DNA from: Sphingomonadales bacterium UBA2683
GTDB lineage: Bacteria; Pseudomonadota; Alphaproteobacteria; Sphingomonadales; Sphingomonadaceae
Direction of reading: 5' to 3'
Assembly (NCBI GenBank): GCA_002354635.1
Contig: DELZ01000001.1
Location: 1 to 64,000, forward strand
Length of the DNA: 64,000 nucleotides
The position numbers and the translations under genes were made by a program. The notes beneath the pieces are model-generated. The model was not told the origin of the DNA. It worked only from the letters and a program-made list of their open reading frames with translations, and did no database searches. Each line of letters begins with the position of its first letter. Within the stretch, counting starts at the first letter, position 1. Below are positions 1 to 6,294 of the stretch, piece by piece.

Positions 1-37
1 AGCTGGTGAGTTTCCTTCAAAGGTGAGACATTAAAAT
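1..37 (-). repeat. End of an IS200-type element whose body lies off the left edge
   Basis: Bases 1-37 match 5116-5152 at 33 of 37 positions. The latter is the tnpA-proximal end of the IS200-type element inside this window. The match begins with AGCTGGT, the 3' arm of the subterminal hairpin that is complete at 5106-5122. The window therefore opens on the end of a second, slightly diverged copy in the same orientation. Its transposase cannot be seen. Confidence 0.6.
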
Positions 38-48
38 TACAAAATATG

Positions 49-79
49 GCCCTGCCGAGAAATCGGCAGGGCTTTTTTG
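49..79 (+). terminator. Rho-independent terminator
   Basis: A 10-bp perfect stem (GCCCTGCCGA and TCGGCAGGGC) with a 4-nt loop is followed by a run of T. It could end transcription coming from the left edge. A near-identical stem-loop follows the TonB receptor at 3226-3258, so this gene is bracketed by two related terminators. Confidence 0.85.
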
Positions 80-158
80 TAGCAAAATTGCATCAATTTG
101 CCTGTGTATCGTGCTAAAATGGAGCAAAACTAGATGTTTCACGATTTGAGCCTGGACT

Positions 159-172
159 TAATCGAGCGATTA
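159..172. promoter_or_regulatory. Palindrome upstream of TonB receptor gene
   Basis: TAATCG-AG-CGATTA is a perfect dyad about 80 bp before the start codon of the receptor gene at 251. Its position suits an operator, but no known regulator motif was recognised. Confidence 0.35.
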
Positions 173-190
173 GTTAAGTAATAACGGAAT

Positions 191-200
191 GGGGGGGGGG
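191..200 (+). repeat. G10 homopolymer tract in the 5' region of the TonB receptor gene
   Basis: Ten consecutive G residues lie 51 bp before the ATG at 251. They sit upstream of an AT-rich stretch (205-230, including TAAAAT at 224-229) that could hold the -10 element. Such tracts slip during replication and can change promoter spacing, giving phase-variable surface receptors in other bacteria. Whether this one varies is unknown. Confidence 0.5.
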
Positions 201-250
201 TGCGTAAAAATATCACTCTCCGATAAAATGTTGGGATTTGGGAGAGAGAA

Positions 251-3202
251 ATGCGTAAATCGTTATTATTAGCCGCCACAGCTATATCTACAATGTCCGT
301 ACCTGCCATGGCGCAGGACCGTGATGATGGTACCATTGATAGCAATGTCATTATCGTGACCGCGCAGAGGCAGGCACAAAGTGCTCAGGATGTACCGATT
401 GCGGTTTCCGCATTTTCCGGGGCAGCCTTGGAAGCCCAACAGATCGAGAACAGTTCCGATCTCCAGCTAACGCTCCCGAACATCACCTTTACCAAAACCA
501 ATTTTGTCAGTTCCAGTTTTACAATTCGCGGGATCGGCGATCTTTGTGTCGGCGCGTCGTGTGATCAGGCAACCGCCATTCACCTGAACGATTCGCCTCT
601 TTTCGCGACGCGACTTTTTGAAACAGAATTTTTCGATCTCGAACGCGTCGAAGTGCTGCGCGGTCCGCAAGGCACGTTGTTCGGACGCAATGCGACCGCG
701 GGTGTGGTCAATGTTGTCACTGCCAAGCCACAAATGGGAGAGTTCAAGGCATCCGGCGATGCCGAATATGGCAATTATAACGCGATCAAAGTCAAGGGCA
801 TGGTCAACATTCCCATCGGTGACAATATCGCATTCCGTGGTGCCGGCGTTTATGTAAAACGCGATGGTTATACCACCAATCTTAACGGCGGCCCTGATCT
901 TGATGACCGGGATATGTATTCGGTGCGTGGTTCGCTGCGTTTCGAACCAACTGCGGATACGACGATTGACCTTTATGCTTCATATTTCCGCGAAGATGAC
1001 AATCGTATGCGGATTCAGAAGCAATATTGTCAACGTGACCCTACAGGTATTTTGGGTTGTCTGAACAGTTCTCGCAATGCAGAATCGTTCAACGCGAACT
1101 CGACTATTGCGGCTACATTATCGTCGCGCGAATTCCTTGCAACTCAGGGTATTCCAACGGCTTTTGCTCTCGGTAGTCTTTACGGTCCAGACCAATATGC
1201 AGGTGTTTCCGTTCCCGCGGATCCGCGGACGGTCAACACGGCCTTCACGCCGGAATATTTTGCCAGCGAGTTGACGTTCCAGGGCAAGATCGAACATGAC
1301 TTCGGGCCGATCAGCGCGCAACTTTCCGGTACCTACCAGAAGGTCAAGCTGGATTCTCGGCAGGACTATAACAACAATATTGGCCGTAGGGATATTTATG
1401 CAACTGGATTAAACACGCTTGCTGCAGCTGCAGCTGGTGCGATCCCAGGTCTTCCTGCAGCTTATTTTGCACCTCTTGCTTCTGCGATCATTCCGGATGG
1501 ACCGAACGGCGTGCTTTGTACTTCAGATACTGATACCACCGGTCTCGGGGTATTTGGGGGCAACAGCATTTGCGACGCAACACCGCTTCAATTTGACCGG
1601 TCGAATCTGGATAACAGCAGTTGGTCCGTCGAGGCGATCATCTCAAGCGATCTGGATGGTCCGTTCAACTTCCTGGTCGGCGGTATTTATGCCGACTCTC
1701 ATCTGACCGAGAACAGCTATTATGTGAACGCCTTCGGGCTCGATTATGGGGCAGGTTTGCTCGGTAGCTTCATTTCGCTTGCCGATGGCTTGCCGCCTTC
1801 ATTCCTCGGCACGCCATATTATCGCAACCATTCGGATGATCTGACGGTCAAATCCTATGGCCTGTTCGGCGAAGTCTATTTCGATATCAGCGACAAGCTG
1901 AAACTGACGGGTGGACTGCGTTACAACAACGACAAGAAAAAAGTTAGAGCGCGTACAACGCTGGCAGACTTCCTTGTGCCATATAGTCAAACAACCGATG
2001 CGTTTGAATCACCATTCGTCGGATCTTTGGATGCCGATCCAGGTATACCCGGTAATCAACTTTTCCAGAATCGGGAGGTCAAGTTCAATGAAATCACTGG
2101 CCGTGCGGTGCTTGATTATAAAATCACCGACGACAATCTGATCTATGCATCCTATTCTCGCGGTTATAAGTCAGGTGGTATAAATCCGCCACTGCAGCCA
2201 ATTTTCGCAGCTCCGGAATCCTTCCGGCCCGAGCAGGTCGATGCGTTTGAAATCGGATCGAAAAATACATTTGGCGATGGGGCTCTGCAACTCAACCTGA
2301 CTGCATTCTACTATAAATATAAGGGTTTGCAGCTCAGCAAGATTGTTGCTCGGACCGCTGTAAACGAAAATATCGATGCCGATATTTACGGTGCGGAAGT
2401 CGAGGCAGTCATTCGTCCTGATCCGGACTGGATGATCAACATGGGCTTCAGCTATCTGCACACCAAGGTCAAGGGCGATACGTTTAACAGCGATCCGCGC
2501 GATTTTGGCGGAGGCCGGTCGGATGCGGTCATCATCCAGGATATTACCAATGCATCCAATTGTGCGGTGGCTTCCACGTCCGGAAATGCAGCTGGTGTAA
2601 ATGCTTTTGTCAACACGATAAATGGTGCGATCAATGCCGGTCTGGTGCCGGGACTTGCACCTGGAGCAGGCCTGCAACCAACCACGGCATTCCCTGCTGA
2701 TGGTGGCATTGCTTCAACCGGTGCCTTTGGTATTTGCGCTGTGCTGGACGCAGCGGCCCAAGGAGCTTTTGCTGGTGCAGGCGTTGTTCCGGCAGCCTTT
2801 GGCGGGATCGAGTATTTCTCTGCCGGTGTTCCCAAGAACATTCGTGGGAACCAGTTGCCACAGGCACCTCAGCTGAAATTCTCCACTGGCGTGCAATATA
2901 CCATGAACTTTGACAATGGCATGAGTCTGGTCCCGCGTGTTGACCTTGCTTATACCGGTGAAAGTTTCGGCAGTATCTTCAACGGCAATGTCAACCGGAT
3001 CAAAGGTTATGCGCAAGCAAACGCCCAGATTCAGTTGAACGGTACGGATGACCGCTGGTATGTTCGTGGATTTGTCCAGAATATTTTCGACAGCAACTCG
3101 GAGACCGGACTATATGTCACCGATCAGTCGTCGGGCTTGTACACGAATATCTTCTCACTTGAGCCACGCCGCTATGGTATTGGAGCTGGCTTCAAGTTCT
3201 GA
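251..3202 (+). CDS. TonB-dependent outer-membrane receptor (983 aa)
   Basis: This is an outer-membrane active-transport receptor of the sphingomonad type that imports a ligand using TonB energy. A signal peptide of about 21 residues ends MSVPAMA before QDRDD. A TonB-box-like stretch (VIIVTAQR) follows. The plug domain contains the typical LERVEVLRGPQGTLFGRNATAG motif. The rest is a beta-barrel ending in YGIGAGFKF, a C-terminal aromatic fitting BAM recognition. The start at 251 has a strong ribosome site (GGGAGAGAG at 239-247). The gene stands alone, with a terminator directly after it and IS debris downstream. The substrate cannot be told from sequence. Its barrel contains several Ala/Gly-rich loops. 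Confidence 0.93.
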   Translation: MRKSLLLAATAISTMSVPAMAQDRDDGTIDSNVIIVTAQRQAQSAQDVPIAVSAFSGAALEAQQIENSSDLQLTLPNITFTKTNFVSSSFTIRGIGDLCVGASCDQATAIHLNDSPLFATRLFETEFFDLERVEVLRGPQGTLFGRNATAGVVNVVTAKPQMGEFKASGDAEYGNYNAIKVKGMVNIPIGDNIAFRGAGVYVKRDGYTTNLNGGPDLDDRDMYSVRGSLRFEPTADTTIDLYASYFREDDNRMRIQKQYCQRDPTGILGCLNSSRNAESFNANSTIAATLSSREFLATQGIPTAFALGSLYGPDQYAGVSVPADPRTVNTAFTPEYFASELTFQGKIEHDFGPISAQLSGTYQKVKLDSRQDYNNNIGRRDIYATGLNTLAAAAAGAIPGLPAAYFAPLASAIIPDGPNGVLCTSDTDTTGLGVFGGNSICDATPLQFDRSNLDNSSWSVEAIISSDLDGPFNFLVGGIYADSHLTENSYYVNAFGLDYGAGLLGSFISLADGLPPSFLGTPYYRNHSDDLTVKSYGLFGEVYFDISDKLKLTGGLRYNNDKKKVRARTTLADFLVPYSQTTDAFESPFVGSLDADPGIPGNQLFQNREVKFNEITGRAVLDYKITDDNLIYASYSRGYKSGGINPPLQPIFAAPESFRPEQVDAFEIGSKNTFGDGALQLNLTAFYYKYKGLQLSKIVARTAVNENIDADIYGAEVEAVIRPDPDWMINMGFSYLHTKVKGDTFNSDPRDFGGGRSDAVIIQDITNASNCAVASTSGNAAGVNAFVNTINGAINAGLVPGLAPGAGLQPTTAFPADGGIASTGAFGICAVLDAAAQGAFAGAGVVPAAFGGIEYFSAGVPKNIRGNQLPQAPQLKFSTGVQYTMNFDNGMSLVPRVDLAYTGESFGSIFNGNVNRIKGYAQANAQIQLNGTDDRWYVRGFVQNIFDSNSETGLYVTDQSSGLYTNIFSLEPRRYGIGAGFKF

Positions 3203-3225
3203 TCTGAAGCGACCATGATATGAAG

Positions 3226-3258
3226 AAAGCCCTGCCGGGAAACCGGCGGGGCTTTTTT
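3226..3258 (+). terminator. Rho-independent terminator after TonB receptor gene
   Basis: The stem AAAGCCCTGCCGG / CCGGCGGGGCTTT (one mismatch pair) has a GAAA loop and a T7 run, starting 24 bp after the stop codon. It resembles the stem-loop at 49-79. Confidence 0.9.
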
Positions 3259-3387
3259 TGATCATCTAAGATGCCTTTTGGCGAAAGCGCGACCTGATCC
3301 GGATTTTAGATATATCTCGAAATTGGCAGCCATTTTGCCATCAGGAAAGCCGTGCATGGAGACTAACTCCCAAGGGCGAGGCTTGCT

Positions 3388-3424
3388 GTAAGCGTGGCGA
3401 GGACCTTCCAATTACCCACAAGTC
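3388..3424 (+). repeat. Left inverted repeat of the IS4-type element
   Basis: These 37 bp are the exact reverse complement of 5508-5544. The core CTTCCAATTACCCACAAGT (3405-3423) aligns with the 19-bp IS50 end. Confidence 0.85.
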
Positions 3425-3520
3425 GTCGCACGTGTGATTCCATTGGCCGCGCGGACCTTGCTCACGTGGAATCGAGTATGATTCATCCTCTGGCACCTGA
3501 AATAGCTGACGGGGTGCACA

Positions 3521-4563
3521 ATGGGGAATTCTGGTTTCGACGCAGTGAGATGGGCCGATGGGGAAGTTGATATCGGCGCATTTCGCGACAAGCGTCTGGG
3601 CGAGCGGCTTAGAACGATGCTTGCGCAGATGGCAGGAGCGATTGGCGCACCGATCCCGATGGCCTGTCAGGACTGGGCGAATACCAAGGCGGCCTATCGC
3701 TTTTTGTCGAATGAAGCGGTGAACGAAGGCAATATCCTCACTGGTCATTTCCAGGCGACCCGGGCGCGCGTTGCTGCGCTTGATGAGTTTATCCTCGTTC
3801 TACAGGACACCACTGAATTCTCCTATCAACGCCGCGCGCCGGAAAAAATCGGTGCAATCGGTCTGGCACCGAGCCGACGCGATAAAAATGGCAGGCTGCG
3901 GCTTCATACGGTCTGTGGTCTGCTCATGCATTCTAGCCTTGCGATCACGACCGAGGGATTGCCGCTAGGTCTGACAGCGGCAAAATTCTGGACCCGTACC
4001 AAATTCAAGGGCACCAACGCGCTGAAACGAAGGATCAATCCTACGCGTGTGCCGAACGAGGAGAAGGAAAGCTACCGCTGGCTCGAGAACATGCGTCAGT
4101 CGACCGCTATGCTGGGCGAGTCCGAGCGACTGGTCCACATCGGCGACCGGGAGAACGACATTTACGAATTCTTTTGCGAAGCGCAGGCACTCGGCACACA
4201 TTTTCTGGTCCGCACCTGTGTCGATCGTCTGGCCGGTGACGGTGACCACACCATTGCCGACGAAATGAGCGAGGTTTCCGTGCAGGGCATGCACCGGGTC
4301 GACATCGACAAGGACGATCATGCCGACATTGAGTTACGCTATAGACGGATCCAGGTGTTGCCACCGATCGGCAAGCAAAAGCGCTATCCGTCTCTCAACC
4401 TTACCATCCTGCATGCCCGTGAGTGTAGAGCACCTGAAGGGCGGCCCCCTATCGATTGGAGGCTTATCACTGATCTGCCGGTAACAACGCCTGCCGAAGC
4501 GATTGAAAAGCTCGACTGGTACGCCCAACGCTGGAAGATCGAGCTTTTCCACAAGATACTGAA
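3521..4563 (+). pseudogene. IS4-family (Tn5-like) transposase, 5' part, interrupted
   Basis: This is a DDE transposase of the IS4/IS50 group. Visible hallmarks are the N-terminal WADGEVDIGAFRDKRLGERL, first Asp in LVLQDTTEFSY, second Asp in HIGDRENDIYEFF, and the YREK signature WYAQRWKIELFHKIL with the catalytic Glu. Codon 347 (CTG) is the last native codon. The reading frame then runs into the IS200 element and stops at 4568-4570. The missing C-terminus resumes at 5149. Rejoined, the protein would be about 470 aa, against 476 for Tn5 transposase. Because all three catalytic residues precede the break, the stump may fold, but it lacks the C-terminal dimerisation part. Confidence 0.9.
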
Positions 4564-4569
4564 CCACTA

Positions 4570-4585
4570 ACCGGCTGATGCCGGT
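4570..4585 (-). repeat. Subterminal hairpin at the right end of the IS200-type element
   Basis: ACCGGC-TGAT-GCCGGT forms a 6-bp stem with a 4-nt loop just beyond the tnpA stop codon. It is the expected TnpA recognition hairpin at the 3' end of the element. Confidence 0.7.
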
Positions 4586-4589
4586 AGGT

Positions 4590-5015
4590 TCATGGCCTGG
4601 GGCTGAAGCCAGCGTTGTTTGGCTTGGCATGCTTATCCAGATAATTGAGGATGACGTCGTCGGTGATATTGCCCGAGGTGGTCGAGAAATAGCCTCTTTG
4701 CCAGAACCGCTGTCCCCAATAGCGTTTGCGAATATGCTCGAACTCCTGCTGTATCTTGCGCGATGATCGCCCTTTTGCCCGGCGCACGAAGTCGCTGACC
4801 GCAATGTGAGGCGGGATCTCTACAAACATATGGACATGATCACGCGACAGAGCGCCATGAATGATCTTCACACCCAGTTCGCTGCAAACCTGCCGGATGA
4901 CCTCTCGCACCCGCAGGCGAACCTCCCCATGCAGCACCTTGAAGCGGTATTTTGGTGCCCAGACTATGTGATAACGGTGATGAAAAGCGGTGTGGCATCC
5001 GCGTGAATATGGCAT
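4590..5015 (-). CDS. tnpA: IS200/IS605-family transposase TnpA (HUH endonuclease)
   Basis: This 141-aa single-strand DNA transposase matches the Y1 family in length. It begins with a typical HRYHIVWAPKYRFKVL block. The metal-binding HUH motif is HVH at about residues 60-62 (SRDHVHMF), and the candidate catalytic tyrosine is Tyr125 in the C-terminal helix (DVILNYLDKH). The ATG at 5015 is preferred to the GTG at 5021 because homologs start with a MxYxRGxHT-like segment and the GTG lies in the arm of a large hairpin. The reading frame is intact, so the element may still be active. Translation is probably limited by the 21-bp hairpin just upstream. Confidence 0.92.
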   Translation of the reverse strand: MPYSRGCHTAFHHRYHIVWAPKYRFKVLHGEVRLRVREVIRQVCSELGVKIIHGALSRDHVHMFVEIPPHIAVSDFVRRAKGRSSRKIQQEFEHIRKRYWGQRFWQRGYFSTTSGNITDDVILNYLDKHAKPNNAGFSPRP

Positions 5016-5018
5016 AAG

Positions 5019-5075
5019 CACTATCCTCCAGAAAATGACTTCGCCTGCGAGCCGGTCATTTTCTGGAGGATAGTG
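5019..5075 (-). repeat. 21-bp perfect hairpin covering the tnpA start region
   Basis: Arms 5019-5039 and 5055-5075 are exact reverse complements (CACTATCCTCCAGAAAATGAC) with a 15-nt loop. On the tnpA strand the distal arm carries CTGGAGGATAGTG, so the Shine-Dalgarno-like GGAGGA is sequestered. IS200 is known to use such 5' structures to block both incoming transcription and TnpA translation. Confidence 0.8.
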
Positions 5076-5105
5076 CGGGGCAAACCAAAACGGCTGAAGC
5101 CTGCT

Positions 5106-5122
5106 ACCAGCTATAAGCTGGT
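5106..5122 (-). repeat. Subterminal hairpin at the left end of the IS200-type element
   Basis: ACCAGCT-ATA-AGCTGGT is a perfect 7-bp stem about 26 bp from the inferred left end of the element. Its 3' arm is the first seven bases of the window, marking the second copy. Confidence 0.75.
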
Positions 5123-5148
5123 GGGTTTACTCCAAAGGTGAGACACTA

Positions 5149-5520
5149 AAATCCGGCTGTCGGGCTGAGGATGCACGGCTCCGGACTGCCGAACGACTTG
5201 TCAATCTGATCGCAATATTCTGCATCCTGTCTTGGCGCATCTTCTGGATGACCATGATCAATCGCGCCGCGCCTTCCGCATCACCCAGGCTCGCGCTGAC
5301 CGATGACAAAATCGTCCTGATCGATCATCTTGTGGCTTCCAGAAAGAAGGTGCCCAGGCTCATAACCATATCCGATTACCTGTACGAAATCGCGCGGCTC
5401 GGCGGCTATCTCGCTCGCGCCCATGACCCGCCTCCAGGTAACATTGTGATCTGGCGAGGATGGACCCGCCTCATGGACATCAAAATCGGTGCCAACGCCA
5501 TCCGTAAGACTTGTGGGTAA
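5149..5520 (+). pseudogene. IS4-family transposase, 3' part
   Basis: This reading frame continues the gene broken at 4563: KSGCRAEDARLRTAERLVN, then a stretch with IFCILSWRIFWMT and a long C-terminal domain ending NAIRKTCG. These are the conserved C-terminal blocks of IS50-type transposases. There is no start codon of its own. The stop codon overlaps the right inverted repeat. Confidence 0.88.
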
Positions 5521-5544
5521 TTGGAAGGTCCTCGCCACGCTTAC
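5508..5544 (+). repeat. Right inverted repeat of the IS4-type element
   Basis: This is the exact reverse complement of 3388-3424. It overlaps the last codons of the transposase gene. Confidence 0.85.
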
Positions 5545-6292
5545 GTGGGTGTGGCCCCTCAATACGTATCAATGTTGGGCAAGTGCACGCGGCCTCACAT
5601 GGGCCGTCGGCATCCCGTACAAGCAGAAAGTCTATCCCGCCGACGTGGCGATGATTTTTCCCGTCGCCGGGCGTGGTCGCCCCCGCAAGCGGCACATTCC
5701 CGACGCTACATCCGTATCGGCGAAGGCGATGTTGGAGGTAGCAAAGTGGCGCAAGGTCAGTTGGCGGCGCGGAACCAAGGGGCTGCTCTCGGCACGCTTC
5801 GCCGCCGTTCGCGTGCGAGTTGCCGATGGCCCGCCTCAACGCATCCGGAACAGTGGCGCGCAACATCTGCCCGGCGAGGAAGTGTGGCTGGTCGGCGAAC
5901 ATCGCTCAACCGGCGAGCGCAAATACTACCTCCCCAACCTGTCCTCCGACACGCCGATCAAGCCGCTTGCCGGAGCCATCAAGGCCCGTTGGGTCTGCGA
6001 ACAGGGACATCAGCAACTCAAGGAAGAGCTCGGCCTCGATCACTTCGAAGGCCGATCATGGAAGGGGCTTCACCGACATGCGCTGATGTCGATGATTGCC
6101 TTGGCCTTCCTGCAATCCCGCCTCCTCAAGCAGGCCAAGGGGGAAAAAAGAATCGCCGGGTCGCCACCACAGCCGAGCCTGCCGACGATCAGGCAGGCCA
6201 TCATTGAACGCCTCGCCAAACCTCCTGATCTGACGTGTCCACAGTGCGGACACTGCATCTCTCATCGCTCGCTCACAAATCTGCCAAAGTAG
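5545..6292 (+). pseudogene. IS701-type transposase, 3' remnant
   Basis: The recognisable homology starts about 5585 (RGLTWAVGIPYKQKVYPADVAM). It runs through GRGRPRKRHIPD, VWLVGEHRSTGERKYYLPN, IKARWVCEQGHQQLKEELGLDHFEGRSW and HRHALMSMIALAFLQ, the conserved C-terminal half of IS701-family transposases. The 5' half and left end are gone, replaced by the IS4-type element. The stop (TAG 6290-6292) is only 2 bp from the stop codon of the convergent TonB receptor gene, so the right end of this element, or a deletion endpoint, touches that gene's 3' end. Confidence 0.82.
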
Positions 6293-6294
6293 TG

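Larger units (their letters stand above)
4562..5148 (-). mobile_element. IS200-type element (tnpA only) inserted in the IS4 transposase gene
   Basis: The element is about 587 bp and lies between codons CTG and AAA of the host transposase. The host sequence reads continuously across it (…ATACTGAA | AATCC…), so the boundaries are known to within about 3 bp. There is no target duplication and no long terminal inverted repeat, as expected for IS200/IS605 elements that move as single-stranded DNA. Subterminal hairpins are present at both ends (4570-4585 and 5106-5122). Only tnpA is present, with no tnpB. A second copy end lies at 1-37. Confidence 0.88.
3388..5544 (+). mobile_element. IS4/IS50-type insertion sequence, itself split by an IS200-type element
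   Basis: A perfect 37-bp inverted repeat (3388-3424 and 5508-5544) bounds the element. Its inner 19 bp ends in CACAAGT, like the Tn5/IS50 outside end. Without the internal IS200 insertion the element would be about 1.57 kb, close to IS50. The transposase gene inside is interrupted, so it cannot move by itself. No direct target duplication is visible next to the repeats (aggcttgct versus gtgggtgtg), which suggests that later rearrangement removed one flank. The exact outer boundary is uncertain because the symmetry continues beyond the Tn5-like 19 bp. Confidence 0.75.

Noticed and set aside
5521..6207. 228-codon frame overlapping the IS701 remnant
   Set aside because: The frame from 5545 to 6292 carries the IS701 transposase blocks; the other is arginine-rich shadow translation.
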